From positions 1 to 64,000 of the forward strand of contig JAKYXN010000016.1 in assembly GCA_022538095.1 (NCBI GenBank): 64,000 nt of DNA, in the 5' to 3' direction. The notes beneath the pieces are model-generated. The model saw only the letters and a program-made list of their open reading frames with translations, was not told the origin of the DNA and made no database searches. Numbering within the stretch: position 1 is the first letter of the stretch; every line of letters begins with the position of its first letter. This document shows positions 43,053 through 50,563 of the stretch, piece by piece. Source of the stretch: Puniceicoccaceae bacterium K14. GTDB lineage: Bacteria > Verrucomicrobiota > Verrucomicrobiia > Opitutales > Opitutaceae. Both the position numbers and the translations under genes were made by a program.

Positions 43053-44191
43053 TTACCCTTGAACACTTGGAGCATCGCGGAGCTATAAAGCTCCATTTCT
43101 TTAGGGCTGCCAATGCTAATACGGCACCACAAATCGTAGGGCGGAAAGGGCCTTCCGACTAAGAAATTTCTTTCTTTCATTTTCTTTTGGAAGGCTTCTA
43201 TGGGGATGCCAGTGTAGTGAAAAACGAAATTTCCGTGAGATGGAGTATAGCTGAGGTTCAATTCTTGAAGTAATCCGCAAAACTTGTTTCTTCCTTCTGT
43301 TATTTTACGAACAGAGAGTTTGTGAAATTCGGAGTCTCGTAAGCTTGCCGTGGCGGCTATGACTCCTAGGTAGTTGAGGCTTGAATTTTTTTCGTGTTCT
43401 AAGCTCTCGGAAATCTCTTTTGGGGCGATTGTGTACCCAATTCTATGGCCTGCTAAGCCGTGCATTTTTGAGAAGGATCGCCCAATAATTATGGGAAGAC
43501 CTTCTCTCACGAGGTTAACTTGTGTTTCGTTTTCGAAGTTCTCTAGGAATTCCAAATAGACTTCGTCTAGGAATACAGTGGTTTTTTTTCCAGCAGTTTC
43601 GCAGAATGACTTTATGGATTCAAAGGAACGCATCGTTCCTGTAGGAGTGTCGGGGTTACAGATATAGACCAAACTTGTATTTGAATCGATCGCCTCTTGC
43701 ATCGATTCGAGGTCGTGTTTCATTTCAGCTGTGTGCGGAATCCAATTAACAGTAGCCCCTTGGTGTTCCGCTTTTTCCATTAGCTGAAGGTAAGTGGGTT
43801 TTGTGGCGACAATGTTAGATCCTTCTTTGCCGTAAATTCTTCCAGCAGCAGATAGGAGTTCATCACAACCATTGCCTAGGACAATGTTCTCGGGTTGAAC
43901 ACCTTCTTTTCGGGCAATCATTTCTTTGAGAATTTTTTCCTCCCGAAAGGGGTAGCGGCAACTGTTCGATACCTCTTTCATGATTGCTAGGCTCACATTT
44001 CTGGAAGGTCCGAATGGGTTCTCATTGCCAGCAAGGTTTATGAATTTGAGCTCTGGATGGACTGGGGCGATATTGGAGACATTTTGCGAGAAGCCCTTGG
44101 GGAAGGTGGGGAGGAGTGTCGCTCCAACAGCAGCTAAGGTCGAGCGTCGTATCCAGTCTCTGCGAGTTATTCCTGTATTGGCTTTTGTCAT
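43043..44191 (-). CDS. Tat-exported HisC-like PLP aminotransferase (copy 2)
   Basis: Aminotransferase of 382 aa of the histidinol-phosphate type. The N-terminus is a twin-arginine signal: TRRDWIRR at 9-16 followed by STLAAVGATLLPTFP, so it is exported folded and can carry its PLP with it. The catalytic fold follows: GNENPFG (55-61), CNPDTPTG (178-185, with the second Asn replaced by Asp), D209 and Y212 in LDEVYLEF, Schiff-base K242 in RSFSKMHGLAGHRIGY. It has the IPIEAFQKKMKERNFLVGRPFPPYDLWCRISIG ending shared in pattern with copy 3. A terminator-like hairpin lies 7 bases before its start, so expression depends on read-through from copy 3. It probably transaminates an amino acid in the periplasm. 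Confidence 0.88.
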   Translation of the reverse strand: MTKANTGITRRDWIRRSTLAAVGATLLPTFPKGFSQNVSNIAPVHPELKFINLAGNENPFGPSRNVSLAIMKEVSNSCRYPFREEKILKEMIARKEGVQPENIVLGNGCDELLSAAGRIYGKEGSNIVATKPTYLQLMEKAEHQGATVNWIPHTAEMKHDLESMQEAIDSNTSLVYICNPDTPTGTMRSFESIKSFCETAGKKTTVFLDEVYLEFLENFENETQVNLVREGLPIIIGRSFSKMHGLAGHRIGYTIAPKEISESLEHEKNSSLNYLGVIAATASLRDSEFHKLSVRKITEGRNKFCGLLQELNLSYTPSHGNFVFHYTGIPIEAFQKKMKERNFLVGRPFPPYDLWCRISIGSPKEMELYSSAMLQVFKGKRG

Positions 44192-44197
44192 TGTTGT

Positions 44198-44226
44198 AAA
44201 AAGGCGGTTGCTTCACAGCAACCGCC
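44198..44226 (-). terminator. Strong terminator between the two aminotransferase genes
   Basis: A 10-bp perfect stem (GGCGGTTGCT / AGCAACCGCC, loop TCAC; 44203-44226) is followed on the minus strand by five T (44198-44202 on the complement). It lies after the copy 3 gene and only 7 bases before the ATG of copy 2, which leaves no space for another promoter. Confidence 0.85.
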
Positions 44227-44280
44227 CATATTCTTCAAACTTACTATATAAACGTATGAACTAAAACTAAATAAGGTAGG

Positions 44281-45447
44281 TTAGTTGGCTGCCAATTTGC
44301 CTTGAGCGATCATGACATTCTCAAATTCTTCTAAGAAAATTGCCATTTCCTCTTCGGTCCCTATGCTCACTCTGCACCAGTCCAAGTAAGGAGGGAATGG
44401 GCGACCAACAAGTAAATTTTTGTCTTCCATTAAGCTTTGGAAAAACTTGATTGGTATACCCGTTTTTATGAATACAAAGCTTCCTTGAGCATCTGCGTAT
44501 TCGATTTCGAGTTCATCCAGTTTGTCGGTTACCATTTTGCGAACGGCTCGGTATTTCATGACGCTATCATCGAAAAAAGCCGTGTCTGCAAGAGAGGCAA
44601 CTGCAGCCGCAATTCCTAGGCGATTAGGGCCTCCCATGTGGTAGAGTCTCAGTTTTTTGACCATTTCTGGATCCATGATTCCGTAGCCAACACGAATACC
44701 AGCCATGCCGTATACCTTGGAAAAGGTACGTGCAATTATGATATTCTCGCCTGCTTTCAGGAGATCGATCATACTGTTTTCTTCTAGGCCTCCGTCAGCT
44801 AGTTCGAGATATGCTTCGTCGACGAAAGCTACGATTGATTCTGGAAGCTCTGTTATAAAAGCTTTCAAAGCAGTTGGATCAATCTTAGTACCCGTCGGGT
44901 TGTTAGGATTGCACAGGTATACAAGCACTGTGTTTTCGTCGATGGCAGCTTTTATCGCTTCTAAGTCGTACCCGAGCTTATCATTGACAGGAATTGTTTT
45001 CACCTCTCCACCCGCTGCTTCGAATGTTCGCGTTAGCTGCATGTATCCAGGAGCCACTGTAATCATGTTTTTTCCAGGTTCAGCGATTGCGAGAGCTGCC
45101 ATTTGCAGGATTGGACCAGAGCCACCTGTAGCTATAATGTAATCTGTGGGGACTCCTTCTCGAGCGGCAAGCGCTTCCCGAAGGACTTGACCTTCTGTGA
45201 ATGCGTAACGATTCACATTTGGAAGATCTTCCATGATGGCCATCATTGCCATTTGAGAGTAGCCGAACGCATTTTCGTTTCCACTAATGCGAATGGGAGC
45301 CATGTCGGCTGCATCGTCATCGACTTCGTGTTGAGCTACAAGTGAGCTAGCCGAAGTTAACAATGCCCCGATTCCGAAGGCAGCTAGTTTCCAAATACTC
45401 GGCGACGCTGAGGATGAGGTAATGCTATAAGGTGATTTTTTAGACAT
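44281..45447 (-). CDS. Exported HisC-like PLP aminotransferase (copy 3)
   Basis: Aminotransferase of 388 aa, closest in pattern to copy 1 (shared GNENAFGYS, YLCNPNNPTG and VDEAYLEL stretches). Its signal sequence is SIWKLAAFGIGALLTSASSLVAQ (about 18-39), ending in an AQ cleavage site; there is no RR, so Sec is suggested. PLP residues: NPNNPTG (180-186), D210, Y213, Schiff-base K244 in TFSKVYGMAGIRVGY, R252. The C-terminus has RPFPPYLDWCRVSIG as in copy 2. The start context CAAAAAGATGTCT is shared with three other genes here. It is divergent from the flavin oxidase operon. Together they suggest amino-group exchange and oxidation outside the cytoplasm. Confidence 0.88.
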   Translation of the reverse strand: MSKKSPYSITSSSASPSIWKLAAFGIGALLTSASSLVAQHEVDDDAADMAPIRISGNENAFGYSQMAMMAIMEDLPNVNRYAFTEGQVLREALAAREGVPTDYIIATGGSGPILQMAALAIAEPGKNMITVAPGYMQLTRTFEAAGGEVKTIPVNDKLGYDLEAIKAAIDENTVLVYLCNPNNPTGTKIDPTALKAFITELPESIVAFVDEAYLELADGGLEENSMIDLLKAGENIIIARTFSKVYGMAGIRVGYGIMDPEMVKKLRLYHMGGPNRLGIAAAVASLADTAFFDDSVMKYRAVRKMVTDKLDELEIEYADAQGSFVFIKTGIPIKFFQSLMEDKNLLVGRPFPPYLDWCRVSIGTEEEMAIFLEEFENVMIAQGKLAAN

Positions 45448-45692
45448 CTTTTTGTATTTAATAGGTTAGTGATTAAACTTAACGGGGAAGTACTAGCATG
45501 CTGTGTACCGAAAAAACCGATATGACAAAAAAACAAGAATGATTGCGCTTCGATGGCATCGGTTACTTCAAAAAAGCTTTTATGCCAAGCTTGTGTCATA
45601 ACGATATCTACAGTGAGCATTGTAGAATTTCAGGCATGCTCCTTGCTAAGATGAGCAGTGATCACTTCTGTGATCTTTATTAAGCAAAAAAG
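45448..45692. promoter_or_regulatory. Divergent control region: aminotransferases / flavin oxidase operon
   Basis: This 245-base region lies between divergent genes of one presumed pathway. Candidate operators: an inverted repeat CTACA-N8-TGTAG at 45608-45625, and a direct repeat GTGATC at 45658-45663 and 45670-45675, the first within the palindrome GTGATCAC. On the minus strand AAGCTT-N7-AAGCTT followed by TTTTT (45569-45592) could form a leader hairpin. Both genes begin with A5G-ATG-TCY. No -10/-35 pair stands out. Confidence 0.45.
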
Positions 45693-47267
45693 ATGTCCGA
45701 TACAAATAACCTTACTCGCCGTAAGTTTGTTAAGTCTTTCAGTGCCTATGGAGGCTGCGCATATGCAGCTCTGATGGGCTTGGGCTTGATGAGCAAGTCA
45801 ACAGGTCATGGTGCCGTCCTTTCGGGCCTCCCACGTGTTGATGGAAAAGATAAAACGAAAGTTGTCATAATGGGAGCTGGCATCGCTGGCCTCACAGTCG
45901 CTTATGAATTGGGAAAACTAGGCTTTTCTTGTACAATTCTAGAGCCTCGTAGTAAGGCTGGAGGACGTTGTATGACTATCAGAAAGGGCGATGTTTTGGA
46001 GGAAACGAATGGTTTCAAACAGACTTGCACGTTTGATGATGGACACTATTTCAATCCAGGACCTTCTCGTTTCCCTCAATGGCATGTGACAATGGACTAT
46101 TGTCGTGAATTGGGTGTGCCAATACAGCCTTTTGTGAACTTAAATGAAAATGCCTTTTATTATTCGGAAGGCGATAAAGGAGAGTTATCTAATAAGCGGA
46201 TACGCATTCGGGAGGCTAAAACAGATTTGCGTGGGTACACAGCTGAGATGTTGGCCAAGGTAATTGACCAAGGTCAATTAGACGAGCCTCTAGGTAGTGA
46301 CGATAAGGAAAAGCTCATTGATTTTCTGAAGTATGAAGGAGGTCTGAGTTCGCGCTTCAAATACAACGGACATGATCGAAGAGGGTACGAAGAATGGCCA
46401 GCAGGCGGCCTTAATGGAGGGAAATTGGGTGCCCCCCATTCTATGAAATCTCTTCTAGATGCAGAAGTCGGTATGCTATTCCATCGAGCGAATGAGACAT
46501 TTTATCAGTCTCAAATGTTCACTCCGAAAGGGGGGATGGATAAAATTGCGGATGCTCTCGCAAGTAAGGTTGAAGAGAATATTATTCTTGGGGCTGAAGT
46601 TAAAGAGTTTCGCAAAACGTCTCCTGGTGTCCGTGTTGTGTACGTTCAAGATGGAGAAGAGAAGGAAATAACAGCGAATTTTGGCATTTGCACAATCCCA
46701 CCGACAATTTTGCGTCGTATACCGAATGACCTTTCGCCGATGGTCAAAAATACGCTCAACATTGTGCCTTTCCAAAACTCTTCCAAAGTTGGTATGCAAT
46801 TCAAGCGTAGGTTTTGGGAAGAGGACGACCGGATTTTTGGAGGTCTTAGTTGGACGAATATGCCCATTGGTGAAGTATGGTATCCAACAGATGGATTTTT
46901 TGACCAAAAAGGAATCCTGGGAGGGTACTATATTTTTGGACCTATGTCTGATCAATTAACAAAAATGTCTCCGAAGGAACGAATTGAGTTTGCATTGTCG
47001 CACGGGGAAAAAATTCACCCTCAGTATCGAAAGGAATTTGAAAATGGATTTGCTGTGAATTGGTCTTCCATTCCGCATATAGAAGGGTGCTTGGCTCATT
47101 TCCCCAAAGCCATGATGAAGACTTTCTATCCCTTGTTAGTAAAGCCAGACGGCGATTATTACCTTACAGCAAGTTGGGCGAGCCATCTAGGTGGATGGCA
47201 AGCAGGCGCTTTTGAGGCCGCTCGCTTGGCTGTTGAAGATATTCATAAAAGGTCTATGGCGTCATGA
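45693..47267 (+). CDS. Tat-exported flavin amine oxidase/dehydrogenase
   Basis: FAD-dependent amine oxidoreductase of 524 aa (monoamine oxidase/L-amino-acid oxidase superfamily). A Tat signal opens it: LTRRKFVKSFSAYGG (R9, R10) and a hydrophobic stretch to about residue 33. The FAD-binding fold follows: VVIMGAGIAGLTVAYELGK (GxGxxG at 61-66, E84) and AGGRCMT (89-95). The C-terminal flavin motif is SWASHLGGWQAGAFEAARLA (about 494-513). It would oxidise an amine or amino acid in the periplasm to an imine. The cytochrome c gene overlaps its stop (ATGA), so electrons probably go to cytochrome c rather than O2, as in the nicotine oxidoreductase NicA2. The substrate is unknown. Confidence 0.9.
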   Translation: MSDTNNLTRRKFVKSFSAYGGCAYAALMGLGLMSKSTGHGAVLSGLPRVDGKDKTKVVIMGAGIAGLTVAYELGKLGFSCTILEPRSKAGGRCMTIRKGDVLEETNGFKQTCTFDDGHYFNPGPSRFPQWHVTMDYCRELGVPIQPFVNLNENAFYYSEGDKGELSNKRIRIREAKTDLRGYTAEMLAKVIDQGQLDEPLGSDDKEKLIDFLKYEGGLSSRFKYNGHDRRGYEEWPAGGLNGGKLGAPHSMKSLLDAEVGMLFHRANETFYQSQMFTPKGGMDKIADALASKVEENIILGAEVKEFRKTSPGVRVVYVQDGEEKEITANFGICTIPPTILRRIPNDLSPMVKNTLNIVPFQNSSKVGMQFKRRFWEEDDRIFGGLSWTNMPIGEVWYPTDGFFDQKGILGGYYIFGPMSDQLTKMSPKERIEFALSHGEKIHPQYRKEFENGFAVNWSSIPHIEGCLAHFPKAMMKTFYPLLVKPDGDYYLTASWASHLGGWQAGAFEAARLAVEDIHKRSMAS

Positions 47268-47632
47268 AATTGAGTTATGCTATCTGCGCCTTGCTAGGGG
47301 GGGCTATGGTTGCCTGTATCAGTAGTACAGCGACTGAAGAAAGTGAGCGAGACTTGTATCTGAAAGAGAAGGCCACTGATTCTGTTGTAGTGGAGAAAGG
47401 CAAGGAATCTTATCAAGCCTTTTGCCTCGCTTGTCATGGAGAAGAGTCTGTGACGGTGGAATCCGTTTCAAATCTTTTCGATGATAAATGGTATAGAGGG
47501 GGAACCCCTGAAAAAATCGAATCTAGTATACTTAAAGGATACTTGGATACCGGAATGCCACCATGGGAAGGGATGCTTCCTGAGGAGGACATCGTGTCGA
47601 TTGTTGCTTACTTGTTGAGCTTTGAATCTTAA
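47264..47632 (+). CDS. Class I c-type cytochrome, lipoprotein-like
   Basis: Monohaem cytochrome c of 122 aa. The N-terminal signal ends in AMVAC (C18), a relaxed lipobox, so it is probably a lipid-anchored periplasmic protein. The haem site is C54-L-A-C57-H58, and M98 in DTGMPPW is the likely sixth ligand; a C-terminal helix IVAYLLSF is typical. It overlaps the flavin amine oxidase gene by four bases, indicating coupled, near-equimolar synthesis. It probably accepts electrons from that flavoprotein and passes them to the respiratory chain. Confidence 0.92.
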   Translation: MKLSYAICALLGGAMVACISSTATEESERDLYLKEKATDSVVVEKGKESYQAFCLACHGEESVTVESVSNLFDDKWYRGGTPEKIESSILKGYLDTGMPPWEGMLPEEDIVSIVAYLLSFES

Positions 47633-47648
47633 ATTTGAGTCAATTTAT

Positions 47649-49007
47649 ATGAATTTATTAAATACAAATAGTAGAACCTTCGTGAGCAAAATTTTCTTGG
47701 CTATTCTCGCGGTTGGATTGTTGAGTGTTAGCTTAAATGGCCAGCATTTAGTAACTGAAAAAACGTATGATGACTATATCGATACCATCGTTTCGGAAGA
47801 GTCATTTTTCACGATTAGCAATTTGTGGATTATTATATGCGCCGCGATGGTTTTTGTTATGCACCTTGGCTTTGCTTCACTCGAGGCGGGGCTTACTCAG
47901 TCAAAAAATACGGTAAATATCCTGTACAAAAATGTGTTCGTTATAACGTCAGGTTTAGTGCTCTTTTCACTTTTCGGTTTTCGCACGATGTTTCCTGGTC
48001 CTGAGTTTAATGGATTCTTTCGTTTTGGGTTTGGTATCAATGTGCTCGCAGAGGATTACCTGGATTTGATGACCGCTAAGTTTGGCAATTACAGTTGGTG
48101 GACTTACTTCATCTTTCAGGCGATGTTCGCTGCTACTGCTGCGACGATTGTATCTGGAGCGGTTGCGGAGCGAGTCAAACTATCGGCGTTCATGATTTTT
48201 ACGGTCGTCATCGTTGGGCTGATATATCCAATTGCGGGATCATGGACTTGGGGAGGCGGTTGGTTGTCTCGAAATGGTTTCTATGATTTTGCCGGCTCGT
48301 CGGTCGTGCATGCTTTTGGCGGATTTGCTGCTTTGGCAGCAGTGCTTTTGCTTGGGCCTAGGAAGGGAAAATACTCTGAAGAGGGCAAGGTGCAGCCAAT
48401 TATCGGGCACAGCATACCGCTGGCGACTTTGGGGGCCTTCTTGCTTTGGTTTGGATGGTTTGGCTTTAATGGCGGATCTGTACTGAGCGCTCATCCGGAG
48501 GTGATAGGTTTGGTTATTGTGAACACATCATTGGCGGGAGCGTTTGGTGCCTTAGTCTGTATGATAGTAACGCAAATCTTGTTGAAGAAACAAGATCTGT
48601 CTATGGTTCTCAATGGCATATTGGCGGGATTGGTCGGTATCACCGCAGGTGCAGACTCGATGCTTCCAGCGGATGCGATGATTGTGGGAGGCATTTCGGG
48701 AGCCCTTGTTGTATTATCGATCTTATTCTTCGATAAAATTAAGGTGGATGACCCAGTAGGAGCAATATCGGTACACGGTATCTGTGGGGCTTGGGGAACG
48801 ATTGCCGTTGGTATATTCGGAGGCGGAAAACTACTCTGGCAATTTATCGGCGTCATGAGCTATGGCCTAGTGGCGTTTGCGCTGAGCTTTGTTGTCTTTT
48901 TATTACTGAAGATTACAATCGGAATACGCGTGTCCGCTGAGGAAGAGTATGAAGGACTGGACATCGCTGAGCATGGCCAAGAAGCATACTCATTAAGGGC
49001 TAAGTAG
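47649..49007 (+). CDS. amt: Ammonium transporter (Amt)
   Basis: Amt/MEP/Rh family channel of about 452 aa with a signal-like first segment and 11 membrane helices. The twin histidines of the pore are present in SVVHAFGG (H221) and SVHGICGAW (H376), along with D213 in YDFAGSS and the FGFRTMFPG vestibule loop. The cytoplasmic tail GLDIAEHGQEAY is standard. The ATG at 47649 is preferred; the frame extends to a TTG within the cytochrome gene. Amt genes normally sit beside glnK, but here it lies 16 bases after the cytochrome gene in an amine-oxidising operon. It would bring ammonium released in the periplasm into the cell. Confidence 0.95.
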   Translation: MNLLNTNSRTFVSKIFLAILAVGLLSVSLNGQHLVTEKTYDDYIDTIVSEESFFTISNLWIIICAAMVFVMHLGFASLEAGLTQSKNTVNILYKNVFVITSGLVLFSLFGFRTMFPGPEFNGFFRFGFGINVLAEDYLDLMTAKFGNYSWWTYFIFQAMFAATAATIVSGAVAERVKLSAFMIFTVVIVGLIYPIAGSWTWGGGWLSRNGFYDFAGSSVVHAFGGFAALAAVLLLGPRKGKYSEEGKVQPIIGHSIPLATLGAFLLWFGWFGFNGGSVLSAHPEVIGLVIVNTSLAGAFGALVCMIVTQILLKKQDLSMVLNGILAGLVGITAGADSMLPADAMIVGGISGALVVLSILFFDKIKVDDPVGAISVHGICGAWGTIAVGIFGGGKLLWQFIGVMSYGLVAFALSFVVFLLLKITIGIRVSAEEEYEGLDIAEHGQEAYSLRAK

Positions 49008-49025
49008 CTTGAAATTTCATTTAAG

Positions 49026-50474
49026 ATGAAGCTACTTCCCAATCACAAACTCAGCAAAGTCATAATATTTTATGCCTTGGCTGTTGTTGCGTATCTAATT
49101 ATCAGTTACGTAGGTCGAACTCCTAATGGGAATCTTGAGTCTATTCAGGAATCACCCGCTTTGTACGCAGATTTGGTATCGGTTGAAGCTGGGACCGAAT
49201 ATTTCTACACTTGGGGTGTAACTGCTAGTCCACGGGTAATGGAGATCGCTCGCACAGGTACCAAGGATCGTTACGGGGATACGTACCAGCAAGCGTACGG
49301 CGTACTGACTCAATTGTCACAGGACCTATCTGAAGTTGGACTTACACTGAAAGATGTCGTCAATGTCCGAGCTTATGTTGTGGCAGATCCAGAACCCGAT
49401 TTTGAGGCTTGGGATAGGGCTTTTAGCGAGTTTTTTGGAACTGCGAATAATCCCCATAAACCTGCGAGGACAAGTATCGGAATTTCTCGTTTGTTTCATT
49501 CTGACTATCGGATTGAGGTCGAATTCGTGGCGGTCTTTCCAAGTGGAAGAGGACCGCATGAAATGGATACGAGACACAATGAACGATATGAGAGGTTAGG
49601 TCGTGTCGAAACAAGTGATCTTTGGCGATCGTATGGACGTCCAGCGTGGCCGATGAGCACAGGGAAAGCAACAGAGAAGGGGCTGGATTATTTCTATTCA
49701 TCATTGGTACGGCCAGCTTCGATGATGCCGAATGCTCCACCAACATTTCATATGTATGGCGACATAACGAAACAGGCAGATTCGATTTTTAAGCAAATGG
49801 GAGCTCAGTTGAAAGAAGCCGGTTTGGGGTATGAGGACGTCTACTTCATCCGCACTTGCGTGTATCCTGGAAAACAATCGATCAGCAGAAGCTTCTCTTC
49901 GTTTAACAAGGTGTACAATAAATATTTTAACAATAGCAAGAACCCAAATCGCCCAACTCGTACGGTGATGTCGGCCCCAGGCTTTGATTATAAAAAGCAA
50001 AGCATTGCGGTCGAATACTATGCTGCGTATCCAGATGGGCATGAGTTCGAGGACGGAGTTGTCTTGCAATCATTTGGAGAGAGCACATCACCCGTTGACC
50101 GGAAACAGGTCGCTGCAGGAGGAGTAGCCGTATCTCGAGAGGCTACAATGCTCTGGATTTCTGGAAATATTTCAAAAGTTGAGGGCGATATGGAAATTCA
50201 AGCAAAGTCTGCAATCAGTGGGCTGTTGGAGCGTTTATCACTTAAAGATGCTGATTTGAGTGATTTGGTGCACCTTCGAGTTTACCTATCAACGAAAGCC
50301 GGCCCTCTTTTGGACAATGATATTAAAGCCTTCGAAAAGGTCTTCGAGAGTACTTATGAAGATCTGGACGTTGCACGAAAACCCGCACTCACCATTTTGC
50401 CTATAGTCTCTCTTCCTGGAGGCAGTAGTGTTGAGCTAGAAGCCTTGGCTGCCATCGGAGGAATGAGGGGTTAG
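49026..50474 (+). CDS. Membrane-anchored protein with three RidA (YjgF) domains
   Basis: Protein of 482 aa. A basic N-terminus (KLLPNHKLSK) and one helix (12-29) predict an inner-membrane anchor with the rest outside. Three RidA-like domains follow, at about 45-172, 195-336 and 345-477. RidA hydrolyses reactive 2-imino/enamino acids to keto acids and ammonium through a conserved Arg. Domain 1 keeps it (R148 in PARTS, E166) and domain 2 keeps it (R312 in PTRTV, E330). Domain 3 has Leu (L455 in PALTI), so it may be structural: one RidA trimer could be built within a single chain. It starts 18 bases after amt. The location fits removal of imines made by the flavin amine oxidase. Confidence 0.85.
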   Translation: MKLLPNHKLSKVIIFYALAVVAYLIISYVGRTPNGNLESIQESPALYADLVSVEAGTEYFYTWGVTASPRVMEIARTGTKDRYGDTYQQAYGVLTQLSQDLSEVGLTLKDVVNVRAYVVADPEPDFEAWDRAFSEFFGTANNPHKPARTSIGISRLFHSDYRIEVEFVAVFPSGRGPHEMDTRHNERYERLGRVETSDLWRSYGRPAWPMSTGKATEKGLDYFYSSLVRPASMMPNAPPTFHMYGDITKQADSIFKQMGAQLKEAGLGYEDVYFIRTCVYPGKQSISRSFSSFNKVYNKYFNNSKNPNRPTRTVMSAPGFDYKKQSIAVEYYAAYPDGHEFEDGVVLQSFGESTSPVDRKQVAAGGVAVSREATMLWISGNISKVEGDMEIQAKSAISGLLERLSLKDADLSDLVHLRVYLSTKAGPLLDNDIKAFEKVFESTYEDLDVARKPALTILPIVSLPGGSSVELEALAAIGGMRG

Positions 50475-50563
50475 AATTTTTTGGAATTTGTAGAACGGGA
50501 TGTTGTTTTTGTTTTTTGATAGTTTAGGCAATGACGACATCCCCGACTACATTTCCTATCGAT

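Noticed and set aside
45569-45592. CTTGGCAT-AAAA-GCTTT resembling a sigma-54 promoter on the minus strand
   Set aside because: The GG to GC distance is about three bases too short for a sigma-54 site.
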